From NCBI GenBank assembly GCA_040218415.1, contig JAVJRN010000060.1, positions 1 to 64,000 on the forward strand: DNA of 64,000 nucleotides, written 5' to 3'. The translations under genes were made by a program, and so were the position numbers. Positions 9,063 to 17,437 of the stretch are shown here, one piece after another. This stretch comes from JAVJRN01 sp040218415 (GTDB lineage: Bacteria > Bacteroidota > Bacteroidia > Cytophagales > Cyclobacteriaceae). Within the stretch, counting starts at the first letter, position 1; every line of letters begins with the position of its first letter. The notes under the pieces are model-generated. The model was not told the DNA's origin and did not search any database. It was given only the letters and a program-made list of their open reading frames with translations.

Positions 9063-10385
9063 TTATTCTTTCATTTCTTCTGCCCATTTGAATCGATCGG
9101 AAGGGGCAAACTTCCAAGGTGCAAAGCTGGTCTCTACGTTTTGGAACATGGCATTCCAAGATTGGGGCGAACCAGACTCTTCCATCGCCACATATCTTCT
9201 CATTTGAAGTATAATGTCGAGCGGATTAATGTTTACCGGGCAGGCTTCTACGCACGCATTACAACTGGTACAAGCGTTGATTTCTTCTTTCGTGATATAA
9301 TCGCCAAGAAGTTTTTTACCGTCATCCAAGCCTTTTTCTCCTTTTTGAATCGCGAGACCCACATCTTCAGCGCGATCTCTCGTATCCATCATGATCTTTC
9401 GAGGGGAGAGTTTTTTGCCTGTCAAATTTGCTGGACATTCTGATGTACATCTTCCACACTCTGTGCACGAATACGACTCCATGATATTTTTCCAGCTCAA
9501 GTCATTCACGTCCTGAGCGCCAAATTTCATTCCCTCGGCTGGCGGAGCAGGATCACCTTCTATCGGCATTCCGAGCATTAACTTCACTTCATTAGTCACA
9601 GAATCCATATTTTCCATTTTGCCTTTAGGCGTCAATCTTGAAAAATAAGTATTCGGAAAAGCCAAGAAAATATGTAAATGCTTGGAGTACGTAACATATA
9701 AAGCGAAGGCAAAAATGCCCACAATATGAAACCACCAAGCTCCTCGCTCAAGAATTATCAAACTTGACTCGGACATTCCTGAGAATGCAGACGTAAATAA
9801 TCCACTGACTAAAAACTGACCTGTTTCTGTGTAATGTTCGCTTCCAAGTTTTTGCAGCGCAAGATCTGCGGCATTCATGGAGAGTATCGCGACCATCAAT
9901 ACTACTTCAATGACGAGGATCAGATTAGCATCGAGCGTTGGCCAACCTTTCATTTCAATTTTCTTGAACCGATCAATCTTAAGCACATTTCTTCTTATCA
10001 AAAAGACCACACAAGCCAACAAAACCAGCACGGCCAGAATTTCAAAAAAGGAAATCACTGTGGTGTAAAAATCACCGAGCAAAGGGGCAAATAGTCGGTG
10101 AGTTCCAAAAACGCCATCAAGAATGATCTCTAACACTTCAATGTTGATCAGAACAAATCCGATGTAAATCATAAAATGGAAAGTTGCGGGAAGCCAGCGC
10201 TTGAACATTTTTTGTTGTCCGAAGGCGACAAGAAGCATGGTTTTTAGCCTTTCGGAAGAATTTCCAGTCACTTTGTAATCGGTTCCTAGGTTGATATTGG
10301 CTTTTATTCGGCCAACTCGGCGGGCGATAAAATAGCCAAATATGCCTGCAATGGCTATAAACAGTATTTGAGGTATGTAAGTCAT
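9063..10385 (-). CDS. Membrane (Fe-S) oxidoreductase with nitrate reductase gamma-like domain
   Basis: This 440-residue protein starts with about six membrane helices (roughly residues 1-250) resembling the NarI/heterodisulfide reductase E cytochrome b-like domain, with histidines in or next to helices (TFHFMIY, WWFHIVG, KHLHIF). A cytoplasmic ferredoxin-like part follows, with two clusters: CTECGRCTSECP and CTSCNACVEACP. Such proteins exchange electrons with menaquinone and with CCG-domain subunits like the one at 7638. It is the first gene of the four-gene minus-strand operon. Substrate and direction are not known from sequence. Confidence 0.85.
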   Translation of the reverse strand: MTYIPQILFIAIAGIFGYFIARRVGRIKANINLGTDYKVTGNSSERLKTMLLVAFGQQKMFKRWLPATFHFMIYIGFVLINIEVLEIILDGVFGTHRLFAPLLGDFYTTVISFFEILAVLVLLACVVFLIRRNVLKIDRFKKIEMKGWPTLDANLILVIEVVLMVAILSMNAADLALQKLGSEHYTETGQFLVSGLFTSAFSGMSESSLIILERGAWWFHIVGIFAFALYVTYSKHLHIFLAFPNTYFSRLTPKGKMENMDSVTNEVKLMLGMPIEGDPAPPAEGMKFGAQDVNDLSWKNIMESYSCTECGRCTSECPANLTGKKLSPRKIMMDTRDRAEDVGLAIQKGEKGLDDGKKLLGDYITKEEINACTSCNACVEACPVNINPLDIILQMRRYVAMEESGSPQSWNAMFQNVETSFAPWKFAPSDRFKWAEEMKE

Positions 10386-10424
10386 CAGTTTTGGTTAAAT
10401 CTTATCTCTTTTTTTACAGTTTTG

Positions 10425-10455
10425 TTTGTGTCTCTTCTTTATTTATCTAATTTTG
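10425..10455 (+). promoter_or_regulatory. Bacteroidota-type promoter of tRNA-Phe
   Basis: TTTG at 10425-10428, a 19-base spacer and TAATTTTG at 10448-10455 match the -33/-7 consensus TTTG-N19-TAnnTTTG exactly. The expected start site is a few bases before the tRNA at 10470. This match also supports the phylum assignment. Confidence 0.8.
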
Positions 10456-10469
10456 CATCCACTTTACAA

Positions 10470-10542
10470 GGTGCTGTAGCTCAGTTGGTAGAGCATCGGA
10501 CTGAAAATCCGTGAGTCGGTGGTTCGAATCCACTCAGCACCA
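10470..10542 (+). tRNA. tRNA-Phe (GAA)
   Basis: A 73-base cloverleaf can be drawn: acceptor stem GGTGCTG/CAGCACC, D-arm GCTC...GAGC, anticodon loop CTGAAAA with anticodon GAA, and T-arm GGTGG-TTCGAAT-CCACT. The discriminator base is A; the 3' CCA is not fully encoded. The outermost anticodon-stem pair is T-T. A terminator follows 3 bases later. Confidence 0.95.
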
Positions 10543-10580
10543 CCCAAAGCCTGATCTTTCGATCGGGCTTTTTTTATGTC
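10510..10580 (+). repeat. Direct repeat, copy 1 (tRNA-Phe 3' half plus terminator)
   Basis: This 71-base stretch, from the anticodon stem end of tRNA-Phe through its terminator, is duplicated at 10670-10770. The left 13 bases are identical with a 160-base offset; the rest matches almost fully with a 190-base offset. Confidence 0.85.
10546..10575 (+). terminator. Terminator of tRNA-Phe
   Basis: AAAGCCTGATC, a 4-base loop, then GATCGGGCTTT (one G-T wobble in the stem) followed by a T-run. The same terminator is repeated at 10736. Confidence 0.85.
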
Positions 10581-10669
10581 GTTTATGCTTTGAAACATCT
10601 GCATTTTCTGTCTCTTTAGTTTTTGGTTAATTAAATATTCACCTTAATTCAAAATCACATCAATATAAG

Positions 10670-10770
10670 CGTGAGTCGGTGGGCGAAGGTCGCCCCGCGA
10701 AGGTCGCCCCCGGTCTAATCCACTCAGCATCAGCCAAAGCCTGATCTTTCGATCGGGCTTTTTTTATGTC
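10670..10770 (+). repeat. Direct repeat, copy 2: disrupted tRNA-Phe 3' half plus terminator
   Basis: This stretch begins CGTGAGTCGGTGG as in the tRNA, but the T-loop TTCG is replaced by a 34-base GC-rich segment with GCGAAGGTCGCCCC twice, which can fold as GGGCGA-AGG-TCGCCC. It then resumes with AATCCACTCAGCA and the whole terminator. There is no 5' half, so it cannot be a working tRNA. It looks like a tRNA-end duplication of the kind left by integrative elements, or a simple tandem duplication later interrupted. Confidence 0.7.
10736..10765 (+). terminator. Duplicated terminator
   Basis: An identical hairpin and T-run to the tRNA-Phe terminator at 10546, carried on the duplicated segment. 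It may act as a second stop for read-through but has no gene of its own. Confidence 0.6.
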
Positions 10771-10807
10771 TTTTGCTACCAAAATATTTTTTCATGAAAT
10801 TCTTTTT

Positions 10808-10816
10808 GTACCGCAC
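10808..10816 (+). promoter_or_regulatory. Third copy of the operator-like core (GTACCGCAC)
   Basis: This is the exact reverse complement of GTGCGGTAC found twice between 2513 and 2564. Read in the direction of the downstream gene, it has the same orientation as the copies relative to the minus-strand repeat protein. It is 368 bases upstream of 11184, so a role in that gene's control is speculative. Confidence 0.3.
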
Positions 10817-10869
10817 TAAAAAAGTGTGAGTAAATCGAACACTTTACAAATTCGAAGATAAAGAGAATT

Positions 10870-10903
10870 CTTAAAAATAGTATGCATGCATACTATTTTT
10901 AAG
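10870..10903. repeat. 34-bp perfect palindrome
   Basis: The left arm of 17 bases starts CTTAAAAATAG and the centre is GCATGC; the right arm is its exact complement with no spacer. It could be a binding site for a dimeric protein, a cruciform, or a bidirectional terminator-like element, although its core is not GC-rich. Confidence 0.7.
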
Positions 10904-10974
10904 TTTAAGTCGCACAAATTTCCTCCTGCCGACGCATAGTGCTATGAGTTTTTAGCCACTTAAATCGATATTAA

Positions 10975-11003
10975 TGAGCTATTTGCTATAACTTAATAGC
11001 TCA
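10975..11003. repeat. Inverted repeat, 9-bp stem
   Basis: TGAGCTATT and AATAGCTCA flank an 11-base loop. The stem is AT-rich without a T-run, so it is not a convincing terminator. Its function is unknown. Confidence 0.4.
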
Positions 11004-11183
11004 TCGCTATGAACTTTATACAGAAAAATATTGCTTAACTTCATTATCCAAAAAACAAATTGTACGTCAATCAAACAGCCAGACCAAATACCCATAAAGT
11101 GGTAATTTTAATAGTGTTTTATCCCATCATTTGAAAGATTTAAAGCATTCTTCTTATATTCAATTTGAACTAAAGCTCAACTT

Positions 11184-14100
11184 GTGAAAATCAGCTATCC
11201 AGCCATCCTTTGCCTGCTTTTTCTATTTACTTTTTGCCAAAAAGTCAATGCTCAAGAATGGGCTACCGCCTATCAGGAGTCCGTTGATCTATATAATAAT
11301 TATCAATCACCGGAGGCAAAATTGGCAGCAGAACGCGCCATACGCTCGTACAAATCTCAAATCGAAAACCCGGATAAAAACCTGGCGGCTATCTATCGGC
11401 AGCTTTCTATCATATGCTACGATCTGAATTTGCTGGACGAAGCGCTTATTCATGCGAAAGCCGAAGTTGAGTTACTCCAAAAGCTGAATTTATTATACGA
11501 TATCTCCTTTGTAAGTGCTTCACAAAATCTAGCATTGATTAGAATAGCTAGAAGTGAATATGAAGCAGCAGAACCTTTGCTCAAGGCAAGCCTGCTGCTG
11601 TCCGCTGATTTCTACACTCTTGATTCATATGAATATAATTCCATCAAAGGGCTTTTGGCAAGTACGATCTTTAATCTAAAAAAAGATAACGAAGCTGAGC
11701 CCTTATTTGTGGAGTCTCTGACTGCCATGAATCAGCTTGAAGAGGTTGGCTCAGAGTTTTATACCACGGTCTACGACTATGGCTCGCTGCTTACCATCAA
11801 AGGGCAGTACCAGGAGGCGTTGAGCCAGTACAAGGTTTTAGAAGATTACTACAATTACGATACGCCAAATTTTGAATATTCCAGTATTCTAATCAAAGTT
11901 GGAGATTTGCTCGATAAGCTTAAACGCTATCAAGAAGCTGTATCGAAATATGAATTGGCTTTGGAAGGCTTTGAAGCGCTCAACGAAAATGGTTCTAAGG
12001 AATACGAAATAGCACTGAATAATTTAGCCATAGAATATCAAAAGGTCAATGCATTTGACAAATCTGAAGACTTATTAATAAAGCTAACTGATGCCCTCGC
12101 CGCAGACTCTACGCTGGCGCCAATGCCCTATGCTTCCGCACTTACCAATTACGCAAATCTTTTACTTCGCAAAGGGCTGCTCAGTGAATCGAAAGAAAAA
12201 TTAGAAACTTCAGCAGGTTTATATACCAATGGAAACCTTGAAAAAGACCTCTTATATGCGCAAACATTAGAGAGCCTTGCGCAAATCAATTATACGCAAG
12301 GAAATTTTGAAGAGGCATTTGAGCAAATAGAGGAGGCTTTAACAGCCATTACGGATTCTACCAAAACCTATTCCTTTCTTGAAAAAAAGGCACGCATACT
12401 TGCCCGACAAGGTCAATATGCAGCGTCAAAAATTATCGTTGAACAAGCGGTAGAAGAGAGTATTCTTTTTAATGGGGAAAATAGCTTGGCAACAGGATAC
12501 GTCAAAAATGCCTTGGCTCAAATATCCACAGATCTTGGCGATTATAGCCGTGCAGAAATGCTATACAAGGAAATTATCCCCCAATTTGAACAATGGCTTT
12601 CTCCAAACCATCCAGAATTCGCTACTATTTCGGCCAACTATAGTAGCTTATTACAACTCATGGGTAATTATTACACCGCAGAAACTTGGCTAAAGTCTGC
12701 TATAAAAATCAAACTGGAAGCCTACGGAAAAGACAATCCTGACTACCTCACTTCCTATGAAAACCTTGGACTTCTTTATCAAAATACGGCGCGTTACACG
12801 GAAGCCTCTGGCGTATTTCAAGAAATTCTAGAAATAAAAGAAAACTCTCCCTTAGAAGACGAAGTTGCGCTTGCCTACACCTATTTAAATTTAGGAAATG
12901 TCAAAAAACAGCTGGCCGATTATGCAGAAGCAGAAAACCTGCTTAAAAAAGCCAAAACGATTTATGAAAATAGTATCGGTGAGAAGCACGTGTACTATGC
13001 CTCCTTGCTGAATAGCTTAGCCCTACTTTATCAAAAAATGGGAAATATTGAGGCTGCAAAACCGCTATTGGAACAAAGTCTGGCAGTTTATGAAGAACTA
13101 CTGGGTAAGCAAAATCCAGAATATGCCACGTCACTCGAAAACCTAGCAACATTGTACCAAATGGAAGGTAACCGCGAGAAGGCCAAAGAATTATTAGAAG
13201 AAGTATTAGTCATCGATAAGTCAGTGCTCGGCACAGATCATCCGCTGTATTCAAAAACACTCCATAATCTTGCCTCACTCTACGAAGAGAATGATGAGTT
13301 TGAACAAGCAAAAGAGTTGTACAATCAGGCATTAAGTATTGCCGAAAACAAGTTTGGTAAGATGCATCCTTCTTATGCCTCTACACTCTATAATCTAGCA
13401 GTGCTTGAACAAGAACTTGAAAATTATGGCCAGGCCAAAATGAATTACATGCAAGTAGTGGATATCAGAAGAGAGCTATTGGGCGAGTATCATCCAGACT
13501 ATACTTATGCAAGCTATGGGTTGGCCAGTATTTACCACAAAACGAATGAGCTTGAATCTGCCAAGGCTTTGTATTTTGAAGTCATAGAAAAATACTCCGA
13601 TGATATCGCCAAGTATTTTCCAGCACTTAGTGAAACTGAAAAAAGTGCTTTTTGGGGGAAAATACGGCCTGTCTTTGAGGCGTTCATGGATTATGCTGTG
13701 GAGTTCGTTCTGCTCAATAAAGGAACTACTGAAGACCGTAGCAATATGATTGCTGCTCTATATAACCTACAGCTCAGCACCAAAGCGCTTCTCTTGAATG
13801 CCACAAACAAGGTCCGGAATAATATATTGTCGAGCGGTGACGAACAATTGATTGCAGACTTCAACACTTGGTTGGCGCTTAAAGAAAACATTGTGAAAGC
13901 CTATGGCATGTCAAAGGAAGAAGCTAAAAGTACAGCGATCGACATTAAAGGCATGGAAACCCAAGCCAATGATATGGAAAAAGCGCTTTCTCTTCAATCA
14001 TCGGCATTCTCAGGAGCTTTTGACAATGTTCCAATTAACTGGACTGACATAAAAAATACGCTTGGGCCAGATGAAGCAGCGCTTGAGATCATTCGAATCA

Positions 14101-15218
14101 AGAAAAAAGTCAAGTCAGATTCGGTTATCTATGTTAGCCTTATTATTGATAATCAAACCAGCGAAGCTCCGAAAATGGTGGTCAATGCTAAGGGCGTTTA
14201 TATGGAGGCCAAAGGATTTAAAAGCTATAAAAACTCCATCATTTATAAAGTAAAAGATTCAAAATCATTTCCATTGTATTGGCAAGATATAGATGCGGCA
14301 ATGTCGGAAAGTGTCAATAAACTGTATCTCTCCGCTGATGGTGTTTACAATAAAATCAATATCTCGACGCTCTTTGATAACAACAAGCAGAGCTATGTAA
14401 TCGACAGCTACTCTATTCGACTTTTGAGTAATACCAAAGAAATAGTCACGACCATACCGGCTGAAGGTGAAGCATCGGTGGCTTTGCTCTATGGTTTTCC
14501 AAAATATGATCTGGGAAGTCGAGGCATGAAACGCTCGTCACTCTTCAACAAAGAAGATTCTCGCTCGGCATTTGGAGACAAAATAGCACCACTACCCGGC
14601 ACTAATGAGGAAGTATCTAACATTGAAAAAGAGCTAGGCGCTAAAGGGTGGAAATATGAAAAATACATCACGGATAATGCCACAGAAACACAAATTAAAA
14701 CCTTGAAAAGCCCAACCGTGTTGCATATAGCTACTCACGGTTTTTTCTTACCCGATATTCAAGTAGACGAAGATCAGCAGCTGACCAGTAGAAATGCGAA
14801 ATACAATCCATTGCTCCGATCAGGACTACTTTTGGCAGGTGCCGAAAACACTATTAACAACCAAGAAATACCAGGTGAAGAAGATGGTATATTGACCGCT
14901 TATGAGGCCATGAACCTGAGCTTGGATAATACCCAACTTGTAGTCATGTCAGCATGCGAAACTGGCCTTGGAGAAGTTAAAAATGGAGAGGGTGTTTATG
15001 GTTTGCAGCGCGCCTTTATTGTCGCTGGCGCTGATAATCTGATTATGAGCTTGTGGAAAGTCAATGATGAAACCACACAAAAGCTCATGTCTGGCTTTTA
15101 TAGTAATTGGCTTTCCGGCGAATCAAAGCTAATTGCCTTCAACCATGCTATTTCAGATTTAAAATCTGAATTTGAACAACCATACTATTGGGGAGCATTT
15201 GTGATTTTGGGTATGTAA
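11184..15218 (+). CDS. Exported TPR-repeat protein with C-terminal CHAT (caspase-like) protease domain
   Basis: This 1344-residue protein starts at GTG 11184, chosen because it gives a signal peptide (MKISYPAILCLLFLFTFCQKVNAQ). Residues about 30-830 are TPR units, several with the kinesin-light-chain pattern (Y-x-x-SL-x-NLA-x-LYQ). The C-terminal CHAT domain (about 960-1344) has both catalytic motifs: HIATHGFF with His1185 and VVMSACETGLG with Cys1258, followed by GVYGLQRAFIVAGA. Known CHAT proteins are clan CD peptidases, some in bacterial defence or separase-like roles. Here the signal peptide places it outside the cytoplasm, unlike CRISPR-linked CHAT proteases. It is followed 90 bases later by an OmpA-type protein and then an unknown exported protein. 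Substrate unknown. Confidence 0.9.
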   Translation: MKISYPAILCLLFLFTFCQKVNAQEWATAYQESVDLYNNYQSPEAKLAAERAIRSYKSQIENPDKNLAAIYRQLSIICYDLNLLDEALIHAKAEVELLQKLNLLYDISFVSASQNLALIRIARSEYEAAEPLLKASLLLSADFYTLDSYEYNSIKGLLASTIFNLKKDNEAEPLFVESLTAMNQLEEVGSEFYTTVYDYGSLLTIKGQYQEALSQYKVLEDYYNYDTPNFEYSSILIKVGDLLDKLKRYQEAVSKYELALEGFEALNENGSKEYEIALNNLAIEYQKVNAFDKSEDLLIKLTDALAADSTLAPMPYASALTNYANLLLRKGLLSESKEKLETSAGLYTNGNLEKDLLYAQTLESLAQINYTQGNFEEAFEQIEEALTAITDSTKTYSFLEKKARILARQGQYAASKIIVEQAVEESILFNGENSLATGYVKNALAQISTDLGDYSRAEMLYKEIIPQFEQWLSPNHPEFATISANYSSLLQLMGNYYTAETWLKSAIKIKLEAYGKDNPDYLTSYENLGLLYQNTARYTEASGVFQEILEIKENSPLEDEVALAYTYLNLGNVKKQLADYAEAENLLKKAKTIYENSIGEKHVYYASLLNSLALLYQKMGNIEAAKPLLEQSLAVYEELLGKQNPEYATSLENLATLYQMEGNREKAKELLEEVLVIDKSVLGTDHPLYSKTLHNLASLYEENDEFEQAKELYNQALSIAENKFGKMHPSYASTLYNLAVLEQELENYGQAKMNYMQVVDIRRELLGEYHPDYTYASYGLASIYHKTNELESAKALYFEVIEKYSDDIAKYFPALSETEKSAFWGKIRPVFEAFMDYAVEFVLLNKGTTEDRSNMIAALYNLQLSTKALLLNATNKVRNNILSSGDEQLIADFNTWLALKENIVKAYGMSKEEAKSTAIDIKGMETQANDMEKALSLQSSAFSGAFDNVPINWTDIKNTLGPDEAALEIIRIKKKVKSDSVIYVSLIIDNQTSEAPKMVVNAKGVYMEAKGFKSYKNSIIYKVKDSKSFPLYWQDIDAAMSESVNKLYLSADGVYNKINISTLFDNNKQSYVIDSYSIRLLSNTKEIVTTIPAEGEASVALLYGFPKYDLGSRGMKRSSLFNKEDSRSAFGDKIAPLPGTNEEVSNIEKELGAKGWKYEKYITDNATETQIKTLKSPTVLHIATHGFFLPDIQVDEDQQLTSRNAKYNPLLRSGLLLAGAENTINNQEIPGEEDGILTAYEAMNLSLDNTQLVVMSACETGLGEVKNGEGVYGLQRAFIVAGADNLIMSLWKVNDETTQKLMSGFYSNWLSGESKLIAFNHAISDLKSEFEQPYYWGAFVILGM

Positions 15219-15223
15219 ACCAC

Positions 15224-15231
15224 TAACTTTG
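15224..15231 (+). promoter_or_regulatory. Candidate -7 element before the PD40/OmpA gene
   Basis: TAACTTTG matches TAnnTTTG in the 90-base gap after the CHAT gene. A TTTG lies 22 bases upstream, slightly longer than the usual 19-21 spacer. An internal promoter for the two downstream genes is possible. Confidence 0.3.
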
Positions 15232-15308
15232 ATTTTTAAAGAACGTCTAGCAGCTAGAAATATGACAATTAAGCAATTAAAGATTGGCCTGAATAAACGA
15301 AACAAAAC

Positions 15309-17426
15309 ATGAAGATTTTCAATAAATCGTTTCTTGTGCTCATGCTTTTCGTCTCTCTTACTGCTCAGGCACAGGATACTTTAAAAACCTTGAGCGACAC
15401 CTTAGCTTTTTATAAGAAAACGGCCAAGCCATTAACCACGCTAAACAGTAGTGCTATAGAATATGCCCCTTCAATTTCGGCCGATGGTCGCACCATGATT
15501 TTAGAATCTAATCGTGATGGTCGATATATGTTATATGATTCAAAACTTATCAATGGCAATTGGTCAACGCCAGTGGGTATTGATGCCATTAATAACTATG
15601 GAGACACTACCGATTTGATTGGTGGCCCAAGTATCTCCTTTGATGGCAATATGCTCTTCTTTTTCGCCTCGTTTCGAGATGGCCTAGGCAGTGAAGACAT
15701 CTATTATTCAGTCAGAGAAGGAGACACCTGGAGTGAGCCTAAAAACGTAGGTGCGCCGATTAACTCTACGGGGTATGAAGGGTTTCCTTCCATTTCGGCT
15801 GATGGAAAAACGATGTACTTTGTAAGACAAACCTATGAGCCCCTTTCTGATAAGGACTTGGCAAAGCAATGGGAAGGCAAAGCATGTTTTAGTATACTGA
15901 AATCGGATAAAAAAGCAGATGGGACTTGGGGAAATCCAGAGCTTTTACCGTATCCTATCAATCAAGATTGTGAAAAAGCGCCAAGAATCATGGCTGATAA
16001 TAAAACCTTGATTTTTGCCTCAAACAGACCTGGCGGACAAGGTGACTTTGACTTATATCAAACACAATTGAATGACGTTGGTGACTGGAAAGCCCCTCTC
16101 GCACTGGAATATGTAAATACACCTCGTGCCGATCAGTTTTCGAGTATTTCGGCTCAAGGAGATATGCTCTATTATGTCTATGATGGCAGTGAAATCTATT
16201 CAGTAGAAATACCTCCCCATTTACAGCAGTTTAAAAACGTTGTGATTCAAGGTTATATCACCGATGGCAACAATGGTGAGGGAGTAGGTGCTAATATCAT
16301 TGTCTCTGATGCATTTACTTCGGGAGAAATAATGAACATCACCAACAACCCTAATGATGGAAGGTATACCGTCGTGCTCGCAGTAGGCAAAAATTATAAC
16401 ATACAAATACAAGCAGATGGACACACTTCTAAGTCGCTTTTCTATGACTTGAGCGATGCAAATGAATATCAGGAAATCGATCAAAACATCACTTTATATC
16501 CTAGCGCCAAGCTAAATCTTAATATTTATGATAGTGATCTATTTGAACCCGTTTCCGCTAACGTAAAAGTGAAAGCTTCAGGGGCTTCCTCTTTTATAAT
16601 CGATACTCAAAACAACTTGACAGGGCGAATAGAACTTGACTTGCCTCTTGGAAAAATTTATGAGGTCATTGTAGATAAAGAGCATTTTGAAAGTCGAATA
16701 TTCACTTTAGATGTTTCCAACTTAGTAGTCTACCCCGATTTTATAAGAGATGTGGAAATGGTGCCTATCAAAAGAAATGTAGATATCAACGTAGCTGACT
16801 TAGTCAATAATGGAAAAGTGAGGTCAAGAGTAAGAATAAGAAATCAAAACAGAGACGAAGTGATCTCTGTGAATGGAAATGAAACAGTAGCTTTAAGAGT
16901 TGGTGACCGGTATGAAATAGAAGCCACCTCAGACCAAGGTTATGCCTTCAATAGTACCGTCATCAATGTTCGCCCTGATGGAGAAGAAATTGAAATCACA
17001 ACCACCAATGATGATGGAGTTACATCGACCTCATCAGGTATCAGTGCCGCTTTAGAGCTGAAACTTGTGCCATTAGTCCCTGGCACAAACCTTACTTTAA
17101 AAGACATCTTATTTGAAACCAACTCGGATCAAATGACCGAAGTTTCCTTCAAGGAATTGGAAAGAGTAGTATTACTCATCAAAGAAAACGAGACTTTGAA
17201 AGTTGAAGTAGCTGCTCATACTGACGATGTAGGCTCAGCTGCTTATAACCTGACGCTCTCAGAACGCCGAGCGCTTACCGTGGCAAAGTTTCTTTTAGAA
17301 AGAAAAATTCCCGATAGACGCTTCTTATCGAAAGGTTATGGTGAGAGCCAGCCACTAGTACCAAACGACTCGCCTGAAAACAGGGCGAAGAATCGTAGAG
17401 TTATTTTGAAAATTTTAGAAATCTAA
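15309..17426 (+). CDS. OmpA-family protein with PD40 propeller and carboxypeptidase-regulatory-like domain
   Basis: This 705-residue protein has a signal peptide (ending AQAQ), PD40/WD40-like repeats (about 45-300, with motifs such as PSISADGRTMILESNRDG), CRD-like Ig folds (about 310-570) and a C-terminal OmpA peptidoglycan-binding domain (about 590-705). The OmpA domain keeps the expected ligand residues: HTDD with Asp639 and LSERRA with Arg654, then NRRV. The architecture, apart from a missing N-terminal TPR, is like the T9SS component PorE, which links the secretion machine to peptidoglycan; that parallel is inference. It lies between the CHAT gene and an unknown exported protein only 11 bases downstream, so the last two are almost certainly co-transcribed. 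Confidence 0.85.
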   Translation: MKIFNKSFLVLMLFVSLTAQAQDTLKTLSDTLAFYKKTAKPLTTLNSSAIEYAPSISADGRTMILESNRDGRYMLYDSKLINGNWSTPVGIDAINNYGDTTDLIGGPSISFDGNMLFFFASFRDGLGSEDIYYSVREGDTWSEPKNVGAPINSTGYEGFPSISADGKTMYFVRQTYEPLSDKDLAKQWEGKACFSILKSDKKADGTWGNPELLPYPINQDCEKAPRIMADNKTLIFASNRPGGQGDFDLYQTQLNDVGDWKAPLALEYVNTPRADQFSSISAQGDMLYYVYDGSEIYSVEIPPHLQQFKNVVIQGYITDGNNGEGVGANIIVSDAFTSGEIMNITNNPNDGRYTVVLAVGKNYNIQIQADGHTSKSLFYDLSDANEYQEIDQNITLYPSAKLNLNIYDSDLFEPVSANVKVKASGASSFIIDTQNNLTGRIELDLPLGKIYEVIVDKEHFESRIFTLDVSNLVVYPDFIRDVEMVPIKRNVDINVADLVNNGKVRSRVRIRNQNRDEVISVNGNETVALRVGDRYEIEATSDQGYAFNSTVINVRPDGEEIEITTTNDDGVTSTSSGISAALELKLVPLVPGTNLTLKDILFETNSDQMTEVSFKELERVVLLIKENETLKVEVAAHTDDVGSAAYNLTLSERRALTVAKFLLERKIPDRRFLSKGYGESQPLVPNDSPENRAKNRRVILKILEI

Positions 17427-17437
17427 ATCAGAAGAAA

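Larger units (their letters stand above)
10771..11183. other. Intergenic region upstream of the CHAT block
   Basis: About 410 bases with no gene. It holds the inverted GTGCGGTAC core (10808), a 34-bp perfect palindrome (10870) and a 9-bp stem-loop (10975). An exact TAnnTTTG promoter near the start at 11184 was not found. Confidence 0.6.

Noticed and set aside
10670..10770. Second tRNA-Phe gene
   Set aside because: Only the 3' half is present and the T-loop is replaced by a GC-rich insert, so no cloverleaf forms.
11184..15218. CRISPR-associated CHAT protease (TPR-CHAT/Csx29 type)
   Set aside because: It has a signal peptide and there are no cas genes or CRISPR array in the window.
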